The notes below the pieces were generated by a model. It had not been told where the DNA came from and made no database searches. It worked only from the letters and a program-made list of their open reading frames with translations. Source: Nitrospinaceae bacterium UBA3496 (GTDB taxonomy: Bacteria; UBA8248). Taken from it: DNA of 14,241 nucleotides. The stretch spans positions 1 to 14,241 of the forward strand of contig DFQF01000032.1 in NCBI GenBank assembly GCA_002377645.1. The letters run 5' to 3'. This document shows positions 6,571 to 13,470 of the stretch, piece after piece (position 1 is the first letter of the stretch; each line of letters opens with the position of its first letter). The translations under genes and the position numbers were made by a program.

Positions 6571-6956
6571 TAGAATTTAACCCCCATCTTTCTTATACCA
6601 TCTGCAAGAGCACGAACCCTGCCATGATAATTATACCCATTTCTATCATATACAATTGATTCTATTCCTTTTTCTTTTGCTCTAGACCCTAAAATCTCTC
6701 CAACTAACTCTGCTCCTTTAATATTACTTGGCTTGACTTTCGAATCCTTGATCTCTTCACTTTTCTCTGTAAAAATATTTTCTGTTGATGATGCGGACAA
6801 AATTGTCTTTTTTTCTTCATCATCTATTAACTGACAATAAATATGTTTAGAACTCCTAAAAACAGTTAATCTCGGTCTTTCAATCTTCCCAAAAACTTTC
6901 TTACGAATTCTATCTTTTCTTCTTATCCAAGATTTATATCTGTTACTAATAGCCAA
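6570..6956 (-). CDS. rplR: 50S ribosomal protein L18
   Basis: L18 binds 5S rRNA together with L5. Recognisable parts are the basic N-terminus [34 protein letters not shown], then [18 protein letters not shown] and the C-terminal [20 protein letters not shown], the family signature. The frame also contains an earlier TTG at 6971, but that TTG is part of a TTGAGG that looks like the ribosome binding site and has no such site of its own. I therefore place the start at the TTG at 6956, 9 nt after GAGG, which gives [10 protein letters not shown] and 128 residues, close to the usual 117-122. The start remains somewhat uncertain. The stop TAA shares a base with the rpsE ATG. Confidence 0.94.
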   Translation of the reverse strand: MAISNRYKSWIRRKDRIRKKVFGKIERPRLTVFRSSKHIYCQLIDDEEKKTILSASSTENIFTEKSEEIKDSKVKPSNIKGAELVGEILGSRAKEKGIESIVYDRNGYNYHGRVRALADGIRKMGVKF

Positions 6957-6965
6957 TTTTATATA

Positions 6966-6971
6966 CCTCAA
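6966..6971 (-). promoter_or_regulatory. Shine-Dalgarno deciding the rplR start
   Basis: TTGAGG on the coding strand lies 9 nt before the TTG at 6956. Its own TTG could be read as a start but lacks an upstream binding site. Confidence 0.5.
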
Positions 6972-6976
6972 AAATA

Positions 6977-7522
6977 TTAAACAGCTGTTTTTCCAACTTT
7001 CTTTCTAACAGATTCACCTGCATATCTAATCCCTTTGCCTTTATAAGGCTCAGGTGGTTTAACACGTCGAATTTCTGAAGCCACCCAACCAACTATTTCT
7101 TTATCAATTCCCTTTACTTTGATAGTACTTTTTTCCCGATCGCTTTCTACTTCAAAATCTATTCCATCAATCGGATCTATATTGACTGGATGTGAAAATC
7201 CAATATTTAAAACTAGATTTTTCCCTTTCAATTCAACTCTGTAACCAAGACCTATTACTTCCAAGGTTTTCTCAAAACCGTTCGAGACTCCCTCTACCAT
7301 ATTGAAAATTAATGACCGAGTAAGTCCGTGAAGAGACTTATCAGTCTGAGAATCAGATGTCCTGCTGACATTTATTACATTTTCATTTAGTTCAACCTTA
7401 GGTCTTTCATGAAGTTCTCTTGTTAACTCACCTTTCGGGCCCTTAACAGTTATAACTGTACCCTCTAAAGTAACATTAACATTATCTGGAACATTAATCG
7501 GTTTTAACCCTACACGTGACAA
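6977..7522 (-). CDS. rplF: 50S ribosomal protein L6
   Basis: L6 lies near the factor-binding site and the sarcin-ricin loop. The 181 residues are the usual length, with the tandem L6 folds at about 1-82 and 83-181. The start MSRVGLKPINVPDNVNVTLE is canonical, and the C-terminal signature PEPYKGKGIRYAGESVRKKV (153-172) is complete. The start codon is TTG, with AAAGGAG placed 7 nt upstream. The gap to rpsH is 12 nt. Stop TAA. Nothing is unusual apart from the start codon. Confidence 0.97.
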   Translation of the reverse strand: MSRVGLKPINVPDNVNVTLEGTVITVKGPKGELTRELHERPKVELNENVINVSRTSDSQTDKSLHGLTRSLIFNMVEGVSNGFEKTLEVIGLGYRVELKGKNLVLNIGFSHPVNIDPIDGIDFEVESDREKSTIKVKGIDKEIVGWVASEIRRVKPPEPYKGKGIRYAGESVRKKVGKTAV

Positions 7523-7534
7523 AAGATTCTCCTT

Positions 7535-7936
7535 TTACCAAACTTCACATAAAACTTCGCCGCCCACACCTAGATTTCTAGCTTCATCATCAGTAACTAT
7601 ACCTCGTGAGGTCGACAAAATTGCGACACCCATTCCATTCAACACCTTAGGGATTGTTCCTTTATTAACATAAACCCTTCTTCCAGGCTTACTAACACGC
7701 TTAAGATCATTAAGAACAAGTTTTCCGTCAATCTTTTCTAGTAACTGGATTGAAATCTCAGTCTGTCCTGTACTTCCGTCTTTTATTTCGTAACTATCTA
7801 TATACCCTTGAGTACGCAGAATACCAACAATATTCGATTTAATTCGACTTCCAGGAACAACCAAACTCAGATGGCCTGCTCTAATAGCATTTCGAATTCT
7901 TGTTAATAAATCTGCTATAGGGTCTGTCATACTCAT
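7535..7936 (-). CDS. rpsH: 30S ribosomal protein S8
   Basis: S8 binds helix 21 of 16S rRNA early in assembly. In E. coli it also represses the spc operon by binding the mRNA near rplE. The 133 residues have MTDPIADLLTRIRNA at the start, the central SIQLL region, and the C-terminal TSRGIVTDDEARNLGVGGEV, all typical. Two ATGs, at 7936 and 7930, are possible. The first is favoured because AGGAG lies about 10 nt before it, while the second is 16 nt away. The spacer contains a run of eight T. The gap to rpsN is 15 nt. Stop TAA. Confidence 0.97.
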   Translation of the reverse strand: MSMTDPIADLLTRIRNAIRAGHLSLVVPGSRIKSNIVGILRTQGYIDSYEIKDGSTGQTEISIQLLEKIDGKLVLNDLKRVSKPGRRVYVNKGTIPKVLNGMGVAILSTSRGIVTDDEARNLGVGGEVLCEVW

Positions 7937-7951
7937 TAAAAAAAATCTCCT

Positions 7952-8137
7952 TTACCAACTTGATTTTGTAACTCCAGGGATTTGTCCAGCCAAAGCCATT
8001 TCTCTGAAACAAATTCTGCATAACTTGAACTTTCTATAATAACCTCTTGGCCTGCCACACCTTTGACATCTATTATATGAACGCACTCCAAATTTCGGAG
8101 TCTTCATCTGTTTCGCAATTAAACTTTGTTTGGCCAC
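7952..8137 (-). CDS. rpsN: 30S ribosomal protein S14, zinc-binding short form
   Basis: S14 is in the small-subunit head near the A site. This is the 61-residue zinc (C+) form: [10 protein letters not shown], then [10 protein letters not shown] and [11 protein letters not shown]. The four zinc ligands are Cys24, Cys27, Cys40 and Cys43. The C-terminus is GVTKSSW. The start is GTG, preceded by AGAGG about 6 nt upstream. It lies between rplE and rpsH with gaps of 11 and 15 nt, the normal spc position. The short zinc form argues against enterobacteria-like gammaproteobacteria, which carry the longer zinc-free form. Confidence 0.97.
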   Translation of the reverse strand: MAKQSLIAKQMKTPKFGVRSYNRCQRCGRPRGYYRKFKLCRICFREMALAGQIPGVTKSSW

Positions 8138-8148
8138 AAAACACCTCT

Positions 8149-8700
8149 TTATCTTTTTCTAAAAGGAAAACCCATTGACTCTAAAAGTGCCTTCCCTTCT
8201 TCGTCACTTTTAGCAGTTGTTTCTATAACTACACCTAGGCCTCGTGATTTATCTACACTATCAAAACTTATTTCTGGGAAAATAACCTGTTCTCTAATGC
8301 CCAAACTATAGTTTCCCTTTCCATCAAAGGACCTTTCATTTAACCCACGAAAATCTCTAACACGCGGGAGTGCAATACTTAAAAGTCGATCAAAGAAATA
8401 CCACATATTTTTTCGTCTTAGAGTAACCATTACTCCTATAGGAGTGCCTTCTCGCAACTTAAAATTAGCTACAGATTTCTTAGCTTTTGTAACTACAGGC
8501 TTCTGTCCTGAAATAGCAGTCAATTCTTCAACTCCCTTATCGAGAACACTAGCGTTTTGGGATGCCTCTCCTAACCCCATATTTAAAGTAATCTTTGAAA
8601 GAGTAGGAATTTGCATTATATTTTTATATCCAAATTTACTCTTCAAATCACTAATTACCTGTTCTCTGTATCTATCAAGTAAACGGGGTGTATCACTCAC
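8149..8700 (-). CDS. rplE: 50S ribosomal protein L5
   Basis: L5 binds 5S rRNA in the central protuberance and bridges to S13. The 183 residues are normal. Landmarks are [10 protein letters not shown] near the start, [14 protein letters not shown] (37-50), [20 protein letters not shown] (68-87), [14 protein letters not shown] (88-101) and the C-terminal [20 protein letters not shown]. The start is GTG with AAGG about 11 nt upstream. The 25-nt gap to rplX is somewhat longer than most in this segment. Stop TAA. The C-terminal wording is close to what I know from Desulfobacterota-type sequences, but this is only an impression. Confidence 0.97.
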   Translation of the reverse strand: MSDTPRLLDRYREQVISDLKSKFGYKNIMQIPTLSKITLNMGLGEASQNASVLDKGVEELTAISGQKPVVTKAKKSVANFKLREGTPIGVMVTLRRKNMWYFFDRLLSIALPRVRDFRGLNERSFDGKGNYSLGIREQVIFPEISFDSVDKSRGLGVVIETTAKSDEEGKALLESMGFPFRKR

Positions 8701-8725
8701 TTTACAAAAAACCTTTCATTTATAA

Positions 8726-9052
8726 TTAAATAGTATCTAAAATCTCGCCACTTCTCTTTGTAACTCTTACAGAACTTCCATCTTCCAATTTTTTCCTACT
8801 TACACGGGAAGGTTTACTCGTTTTTGGATCAATAGGCAATACGTTACTTATATGTATTTTCCCTTCACGCTCAAGGATACCGCCCTGTTGATTCACTTGA
8901 CTTGGTTTTGTATGCCTTTTAATCATATTTAATTTTTCAACAAGGACCTTTTTTTCCTCAGTTAAAACCTGCAATACCTTGCCTCGTTTCCCTCTTTCTT
9001 TACCGGATATCACTTCAACAATATCCCCTTTTTTTACATGATTCTTCTGCAT
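8726..9052 (-). CDS. rplX: 50S ribosomal protein L24
   Basis: L24 is an early-assembly protein near the tunnel exit. It has the KOW motif at the start of the protein: KKGDIVEVISGKERGKRGKV, then the EKLNMIKRHTKPSQ region. The frame could also open at a GTG at 9064 overlapping the rplN stop (GTGA), which would add MRES. I prefer the ATG at 9052, because GAGGGAG, made partly from the rplN TGA, lies 6 nt before it, whereas the GTG has only a close AGAGG 4 nt away. That gives 108 residues, a usual length. If the GTG is used, the gene overlaps rplN by 4 nt. Confidence 0.95.
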   Translation of the reverse strand: MQKNHVKKGDIVEVISGKERGKRGKVLQVLTEEKKVLVEKLNMIKRHTKPSQVNQQGGILEREGKIHISNVLPIDPKTSKPSRVSRKKLEDGSSVRVTKRSGEILDTI

Positions 9053-9055
9053 ACT

Positions 9056-9062
9056 CTCCCTC
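9056..9062 (-). promoter_or_regulatory. Shine-Dalgarno deciding the rplX start
   Basis: GAGGGAG on the coding strand begins within the rplN TGA stop. GAGG ends 6 nt before the ATG at 9052. Confidence 0.55.
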
Positions 9063-9429
9063 ACAGAACCTCTGGAGCTAAAGAAGCAATCCTCATAAAA
9101 CGCTTCCTTCTTAACTCTCTAGCAACAGGACCAAAAATACGTGTGCCAACTGGTTCCCTAACTTCATTAATAATCACAACAGCGTTATCATCAAATTTTA
9201 TACAAGTACCATCATCTCTACCAATTTCTTTTGCAGTCCTCACGACTACGGCTCTTCTTACTTCTCCCTTCTTTACATTACTATTAGGAACGGCTTCTTT
9301 TATAGCAACAACTATAACATCACCTATACTTGCGTACTTTCTCTTTGACCCACCAAGAACCTTAATACACTGCGCACGCTTAGCACCTGAGTTATCTGCT
9401 ACACCACAAACTGTTTGAACCTGAATCAT
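9061..9429 (-). CDS. rplN: 50S ribosomal protein L14
   Basis: L14 lies at the subunit interface and contributes to bridges with 16S rRNA. It is a target of the silencing factor RsfS in bacteria generally. The 122 residues are exactly the family length: [20 protein letters not shown], the [11 protein letters not shown] strand, [13 protein letters not shown], and the signature [20 protein letters not shown] followed by SLAPEVL. The ATG has AGGAAG upstream. The gap to rpsQ is 16 nt. It is the first gene of the spc segment, and no promoter or break is evident before it. The TGA stop doubles as part of the next ribosome binding site. Confidence 0.98.
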   Translation of the reverse strand: MIQVQTVCGVADNSGAKRAQCIKVLGGSKRKYASIGDVIVVAIKEAVPNSNVKKGEVRRAVVVRTAKEIGRDDGTCIKFDDNAVVIINEVREPVGTRIFGPVARELRRKRFMRIASLAPEVL

Positions 9430-9445
9430 GAATATCTTCCTAAAA

Positions 9446-9703
9446 CTATTTAGATTTCTCTATAATTTCTAATAAACGCCAATTCTTATTTCTACTGATT
9501 GGTCTTGTTTCTATTATTCTCACACGATCCCCAACGTTTAACTCATTTTGATTGTCATGAACAAGATAATTTTTTCTTCTTCTAATAACTCTTTTGAAAG
9601 TTTTATGCATATAAGTACGAGCTACCTGAACGCTAGCGGTTTTATCCATACTTGAACTTATTACCCTACCTTCTCGAACTTTCCTTCTTCCACCTTTCAA
9701 CAT
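9446..9703 (-). CDS. rpsQ: 30S ribosomal protein S17
   Basis: S17 is an early 16S rRNA-binding protein with an OB fold. The 85 residues show [20 protein letters not shown], then the loop [20 protein letters not shown] and [20 protein letters not shown], the family signature. The ATG has GGAG 8 nt upstream. The first dozen residues ([12 protein letters not shown]) are basic and variable, as in the family. The gaps are 18 nt to rpmC and 16 nt to rplN. Stop TAG. Confidence 0.97.
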   Translation of the reverse strand: MLKGGRRKVREGRVISSSMDKTASVQVARTYMHKTFKRVIRRRKNYLVHDNQNELNVGDRVRIIETRPISRNKNWRLLEIIEKSK

Positions 9704-9721
9704 TCAAGAAACTCCTATGCG

Positions 9722-9928
9722 CTAAACAGATTGATCCTGTGTGTGTTTAAGTTGATTTCTATAAGTTAGAATTCTCGCAAGATCTTTTTTTAAAATTGAT
9801 ATACGAGAAGTGTTGTCCAACTGACCAGAAGATTTTCTAAATTTGAGATTAAAAAGTTCCAAACGGATCTCATTCTGTTTAGTTTCTAGCTCATCTTCTG
9901 TTAAATCTTTTATTTCTGTAAATTTCAA
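9722..9928 (-). CDS. rpmC: 50S ribosomal protein L29
   Basis: L29 is a two-helix protein at the tunnel exit and part of the docking site for SRP and trigger factor. The 68 residues show the usual pattern: KDLTEDELETKQNEIRLELF, then NLKFRKSSGQLDNTSRI and a second helix LKKDLARILTYRNQL. The start is TTG, supported by GGAG 6 nt upstream that overlaps the rplP end region. An 11-nt gap follows rplP. Stop TAG. The sequence is a normal family member. Confidence 0.96.
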   Translation of the reverse strand: MKFTEIKDLTEDELETKQNEIRLELFNLKFRKSSGQLDNTSRISILKKDLARILTYRNQLKHTQDQSV

Positions 9929-9939
9929 TTAAAACTCCA

Positions 9940-10344
9940 TTAAACGGAAACTATTCTAGTTTTACATGGCAACTTTCTAGCTGCTAAACGAAGTGCTTCT
10001 CTAGCAATTGAATCTGGCACACCATCCATTTCGTAAAGAATCCTTCCCGCTCGAACTGGAGCATGCCATGCTTCAGGAGCACCCTTACCTTTACCCATTC
10101 TAACTTCAGCAGGTTTCCTAGTAATAGGCTTATCAGGAAAAAGTCGAATCCAAATTCTTCCACCCCTCTTTATGTGACGCGTCATTGCAATTCTTGCCGC
10201 TTCAATTTGGCGAGCAGTCAGATAAACTGATTCTACAGACTGCAAGCCATAAGAACCAAAATTAAGTCTAGCGCCTTTATCAGTCTTTTTCCCAATACGA
10301 CCCTTTTGCATTTTCCTGAATTTCGTTTTCTTTGGTTGTAACAT
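9940..10344 (-). CDS. rplP: 50S ribosomal protein L16
   Basis: L16 organises the A-site tRNA region and is needed for late large-subunit assembly. The 134 residues begin [20 protein letters not shown] and contain [29 protein letters not shown] (44-62), [20 protein letters not shown] (65-84), and [21 protein letters not shown]. The Arg within VRMGKGKG corresponds to the residue hydroxylated in E. coli, but nothing here shows that modification. The ATG has GGAG about 10 nt upstream. It lies between rpsC and rpmC in the normal order. Stop TAA. Confidence 0.98.
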   Translation of the reverse strand: MLQPKKTKFRKMQKGRIGKKTDKGARLNFGSYGLQSVESVYLTARQIEAARIAMTRHIKRGGRIWIRLFPDKPITRKPAEVRMGKGKGAPEAWHAPVRAGRILYEMDGVPDSIAREALRLAARKLPCKTRIVSV

Positions 10345-10361
10345 TAAATTTTTGCTCCGTT

Positions 10362-11027
10362 CTAATTTTCCTTAACTGATTCTGAAAAATCTTTTTGGGT
10401 TTTCCTTATAATTTCACCTCGAAAAATCCAAGTTTTAACTCCAATAACACCGTATGTTGTGTGTGATTCTGCAAACCCATAATCTATATCTGCTCTCAAA
10501 GTCTGCAAAGGAACCCTTCCCTCACGATACCACTCAGTCCTTGCAATCTCAGCACCACCTAAACGTCCAGCACATTGGATCTTTATACCCTTAGCGCCAA
10601 ACCTAAGTGCTGAAGTCACTGCCTTCTTCATAGCTCTTCTAAAAGCAATTCTTCTCTCAAGCTGCAATGCAATATTCTCAGAAACTAATTGTGCATCTAT
10701 TTCAGCCCTTCTAATTTCTTTGATATTCACATGAATTTGCTGTCCAGTTATCTTCTCCAAATCAGATTTGAGTCTATCTACTTCGGAACCTCTTTTTCCA
10801 ATAATGATTCCAGGTCTTGCAGACCAAATATTAATCCTGCAATTTTGACTTGCTCTCTCAATATTCACTCTACTAACACCTGCATTTTGCAAACGACTCT
10901 TTACGAATTTTCTAATTTTTATGTCGTCATGTATAAAGTCAGGGTAATTTTTTCCAGCAAACCATGTAGATTCCCATTCTCTCGTTACACCAACTCTAAA
11001 ACCAACTGGATTTACTTTTTGTCCCAT
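10362..11027 (-). CDS. rpsC: 30S ribosomal protein S3
   Basis: S3 forms part of the mRNA entry tunnel and the ribosome's helicase activity with S4 and S5. The 221 residues start [23 protein letters not shown] type II domain follows, with the loop GIIIGKRG (73-80). The C-terminal domain has [20 protein letters not shown] (154-173) and [20 protein letters not shown], the family signature. The basic helix [13 protein letters not shown] contains the Arg/Lys residues linked to helicase activity in E. coli. The ATG follows an AGGGGA site. The gap to rplV is 15 nt. Stop TAG. Confidence 0.98.
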   Translation of the reverse strand: MGQKVNPVGFRVGVTREWESTWFAGKNYPDFIHDDIKIRKFVKSRLQNAGVSRVNIERASQNCRINIWSARPGIIIGKRGSEVDRLKSDLEKITGQQIHVNIKEIRRAEIDAQLVSENIALQLERRIAFRRAMKKAVTSALRFGAKGIKIQCAGRLGGAEIARTEWYREGRVPLQTLRADIDYGFAESHTTYGVIGVKTWIFRGEIIRKTQKDFSESVKEN

Positions 11028-11042
11028 TATATTCCCCTATTC

Positions 11043-11372
11043 CTATTCGCCTAGAACAATTTTAACGTGACATAATTTATGTCTTACTCTACCCATACGT
11101 CCTCTAGCTCTAGCTCGATGCCTCTTAAGTACCGGACCTTGATCAACCATTGCACTCTCGACAAAAAGAGTACTTGGATCATCGTTCTCTCCTTTATCAG
11201 TAGCATTAGAAAGAGCAGACAAAACAACTTTCTCAAGAACTTTTGCAGATGCTCTTGGTGAAAGCCTTAAAAAAGACAAAGCCTCAGAAACTCTTTTTCC
11301 AGAAATAGCCTTAGCCAATTGTCTAGTTTTTAGAGGTTTTGCTCTATAATATTTTAGTGTTGCTTCTGACAT
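11043..11372 (-). CDS. rplV: 50S ribosomal protein L22
   Basis: L22 lines the peptide exit tunnel with a long beta-hairpin. The family pattern is visible: KYYRAKPLKTRQLAKAISGK, SFLRLSPRASAKVLEKVVLS, and the hairpin region VDQGPVLKRHRARARGRMGR to the end. The frame could open at a TTG at 11384, but that codon is part of TTGGGGA, which looks like the ribosome binding site. I place the start at the ATG at 11372, 6 nt after GGGG, giving MSEATLKYYR and 109 residues, the typical length. The hairpin codes contain a short GCTAGA tandem (Arg-Ala-Arg-Ala). Stop TAG. Confidence 0.95.
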   Translation of the reverse strand: MSEATLKYYRAKPLKTRQLAKAISGKRVSEALSFLRLSPRASAKVLEKVVLSALSNATDKGENDDPSTLFVESAMVDQGPVLKRHRARARGRMGRVRHKLCHVKIVLGE

Positions 11373-11378
11373 TAAATT

Positions 11379-11384
11379 CCCCAA
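11379..11384 (-). promoter_or_regulatory. Shine-Dalgarno deciding the rplV start
   Basis: TTGGGG on the coding strand lies 6 nt before the ATG at 11372 and resembles the AGGGGA site used by rpsC. It makes the TTG at 11384 unlikely as a start. Confidence 0.5.
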
Positions 11385-11392
11385 TCTAGAAA

Positions 11393-11677
11393 CTATTTTA
11401 AAGTTACTGTTCTTTTTGTAACACCTGAATGAGAACGAAAAGTCCTTGTTGGTGAAAAATCGCCTAATTTAAAACCAACCATGTTCTCATGAACATAAAC
11501 AGGAATAAATTTCTTTCCGTTATGTACTGAAAAAGTAAATCCAATAAATTCAGGTACTATTGTTGAACGTCTTGACCATGTTTGAATCATCTTCTTCTCA
11601 CCACTTTCTTCCATTGCTCTTACTTTTTTCATTAGATGATCATCAACAAAAGGTCCTTTATGTAAAGATCTAGGCAT
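11393..11677 (-). CDS. rpsS: 30S ribosomal protein S19
   Basis: S19 is in the small-subunit head and interacts with S13 and the bridge to L5. The 94 residues are typical: [19 protein letters not shown], then [40 protein letters not shown] (the signature, 53-72) and [20 protein letters not shown]. The start is ATG with AGGGA upstream. The gap after rplB is 16 nt. Stop TAG. No deviation from the family is evident. Confidence 0.98.
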   Translation of the reverse strand: MPRSLHKGPFVDDHLMKKVRAMEESGEKKMIQTWSRRSTIVPEFIGFTFSVHNGKKFIPVYVHENMVGFKLGDFSPTRTFRSHSGVTKRTVTLK

Positions 11678-11693
11678 TTTAGTCTATTCCCTT

Positions 11694-12524
11694 TTATTTA
11701 ACTTTCCGTCTTCTAACAATAAATTTAGATGAACTTTTATTAACATTCCTCGTTTTATAGCCCTTGGTTGGTTTCCCCCACGGTGTGACTGGATGACGTC
11801 CACCTGAGCTTTTACCTTCTCCACCTCCTAGAGGATGATCAACAGGATTCATCGCAACTCCTCTAACATGAGGTTTTTTTCCCAACCACCTCTTCCTACC
11901 TGCTTTTCCCAAACTTATATTAGAATGCTCAGAATTGCCAACTTCACCAATAGTTGCTGAACAAGACAAACTAACCATCCTTATTTCACCTGATGATAAT
12001 CGGAATTGAGCATAACCCTCTTCTTTAGCCATTAACTGGGCACTCGCACCAGCACTTCTTGCTATCTTTCCTCCACCTCCTGGCTTCATTTCAATATTAT
12101 GACATAGAGTTCCCATTGGAATTTTTGATATTGGAAGTGCATTTCCGACTCGAATTCCAGAATCAGGACCAGAAACCAAAATTTCCCCAACTTTCAATCC
12201 ATCGGGTGCAAGTATATATCTCTTTTCTCCATCTTTATAAACTAATAATGCAAGACGTGCAGAACGATTTGGATCATATTCTATTGAGCTAACTTTTGCT
12301 GGGATTCCTATTTTCTCTCTTTTAAAATCAACAACTCTATAACGGCGTTTGTGCCCACCACCTCTATGATAAGCTGTTATTCTACCTAGATTATTCCTTC
12401 CTCCGCTTTTTGATAAACCCTTAGTTAAAGACTTTTCTGGAGGATTCTTGGAAAGATCATCCCTAGTCAAAATACTCTGAAAACGTCTACCTGGTGACGT
12501 TGGTTTATATCTTTTAACTGGCAT
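11694..12524 (-). CDS. rplB: 50S ribosomal protein L2
   Basis: L2 is a primary 23S rRNA-binding protein needed for subunit association and peptidyl transferase activity. The 276 residues contain the OB and SH3-like RNA-binding domains with [10 protein letters not shown] (41-50), [16 protein letters not shown] (54-69), [34 protein letters not shown] and GEVGNSEH. The C-terminal signature is [20 protein letters not shown] (220-239), then [19 protein letters not shown]. His230, equivalent to the E. coli His229 of the mature protein, is present. The following His of the common DHPHGGGEG motif is Leu232 here. The start is ATG, with GGAAGGGA upstream. Stop TAA. Confidence 0.98.
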   Translation of the reverse strand: MPVKRYKPTSPGRRFQSILTRDDLSKNPPEKSLTKGLSKSGGRNNLGRITAYHRGGGHKRRYRVVDFKREKIGIPAKVSSIEYDPNRSARLALLVYKDGEKRYILAPDGLKVGEILVSGPDSGIRVGNALPISKIPMGTLCHNIEMKPGGGGKIARSAGASAQLMAKEEGYAQFRLSSGEIRMVSLSCSATIGEVGNSEHSNISLGKAGRKRWLGKKPHVRGVAMNPVDHPLGGGEGKSSGGRHPVTPWGKPTKGYKTRNVNKSSSKFIVRRRKVK

Positions 12525-12540
12525 CTATTTCCCTTCCCGA

Positions 12541-12828
12541 TTACGTTGTTTCAAAAAACTCAACATTATCACCTTCTTTCAGCGTAACAATTGCTTTTTT
12601 CCATGAAGACTTTACGCCAAGGTATCTACCCATTCGAACCTTTTTTTCAGGCATTTTTATTGTGTTAACATTTAGAACAGTCACATTAAATAATTCTTCA
12701 ACCGCGTTTTTAATTTGAATCTTATTCGCAGCATTTTTAACTTCTAAAACAATTTTATTTGATTGCTCACTAATGGATATACTTTTCTCAGTAACACAAG
12801 GTCTTACTATAATCGAAGTAGAATCCAT
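12541..12828 (-). CDS. rplW: 50S ribosomal protein L23
   Basis: L23 sits at the tunnel exit and is the main docking site for trigger factor and SRP. The 95 residues show SIIVRPCVTEKSISISEQSN at the start, then IQIKNAVEELFNVTVLNVNT and the basic loop KKVRMGRYLGVKSSWKKAIV, followed by LKEGDNVEFFE, all normal. The trigger-factor contact Glu of E. coli (E18) aligns approximately with Glu14 of VTEKS. The ATG is 3 nt after the rplD stop, with AGG inside the end of rplD, suggesting coupling. Stop TAA. Confidence 0.97.
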   Translation of the reverse strand: MDSTSIIVRPCVTEKSISISEQSNKIVLEVKNAANKIQIKNAVEELFNVTVLNVNTIKMPEKKVRMGRYLGVKSSWKKAIVTLKEGDNVEFFETT

Positions 12829-12831
12829 AAT

Positions 12832-13458
12832 TTAACCTGCCAATCTTTGCTCTAATTTGTCCAGAGCAACTTTTTCTATTACTAAAAAATCATGTTTTAT
12901 AACATCATAAGGGTTAATGCCCTTCACAGAAATCTTATTTACTTTTTTTAAATTCCTTAAAGAAAGTCCAAAATTTTCATTATGATCTTCGTAAACAAAT
13001 AAAATTTTTCCTGAAATATCCATTTTACTTAGAATATTTAAAAAATCAGAAGTTTTAGAAGTCTCCAAATTTAATTCATCAACCAACCTAAGTTTTTTTT
13101 CGGAAAATTTTAAGTTCAAGACACTCTTCAAGGCCTTCATAGCAACTTTCTTATTAATTTTCTGTGTATATTTTCGTGGTTTAGGACCAAAAGTTATTCC
13201 ACCATGACGCCATATGGGAGACTTAACGTCACCTGCACGTGCCCTGCCACCACCTTTTTGATTCCATGGTTTTGCACTAGTTCCATGAACTTCACTCCTG
13301 GTTAACGTAGAATGTGTACCTAATCTTCTATTTGCAAGTTGAGATTTAATAACCTGATGAACTAGATGTAATTTCACTTCTCCATCAAACAGAGAATCTG
13401 AAAACTCTATTTCATTTTTAGATAAACTTTTCATATTTAACATTTCAATTTTTGCCAT
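12832..13458 (-). CDS. rplD: 50S ribosomal protein L4
   Basis: L4 lines the exit tunnel opposite L22. In E. coli it also autoregulates the S10 operon, but the leader that would show this lies outside the window. The protein shows the long loop RSEVHGTSAKPWNQKGGGRA, then SPIWRHGGITFGPKPRKYTQ and KKVAMKALKSVL, and a C-terminal Rossmann-like part (about 105-205). The frame could open at a TTG at 13470 inside GGTTGAGG, which is the ribosome binding site. I place the start at the ATG at 13458, 6 nt after GAGG, giving MAKIEMLNMK and 208 residues. The GA of GAGG belongs to the rplC TGA stop. Stop TAA, 3 nt before rplW. Confidence 0.96.
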   Translation of the reverse strand: MAKIEMLNMKSLSKNEIEFSDSLFDGEVKLHLVHQVIKSQLANRRLGTHSTLTRSEVHGTSAKPWNQKGGGRARAGDVKSPIWRHGGITFGPKPRKYTQKINKKVAMKALKSVLNLKFSEKKLRLVDELNLETSKTSDFLNILSKMDISGKILFVYEDHNENFGLSLRNLKKVNKISVKGINPYDVIKHDFLVIEKVALDKLEQRLAG

Positions 13459-13464
13459 ATAAGA

Positions 13465-13470
13465 CCTCAA
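13465..13470 (-). promoter_or_regulatory. Shine-Dalgarno deciding the rplD start
   Basis: TTGAGG on the coding strand includes the TGA stop of rplC. GAGG ends 6 nt before the ATG at 13458. Confidence 0.6.

Noticed and set aside
7938..7945. Run of eight T between the Shine-Dalgarno and ATG of rpsH as a terminator
   Set aside because: No hairpin precedes it, and it is followed within 2 nt by the rpsH start; it is only a spacer.
9038..9418. Plus-strand open frame of 126 codons opposite rplN
   Set aside because: It covers almost exactly rplN on the opposite strand; rplN is certain, and a hidden antisense gene here is not supported.
11098..11116. Short tandem repeat in rplV (CTAGCTCTAGCTC on the plus strand)
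   Set aside because: It encodes the conserved Arg-Ala-Arg-Ala-Arg part of the L22 hairpin and is explained by the protein sequence.
13093..13100. A8 run in rplD as a programmed frameshift site
   Set aside because: It encodes Glu-Lys-Lys-Leu in a continuous, full-length L4, and no alternative product in another frame was recognised.
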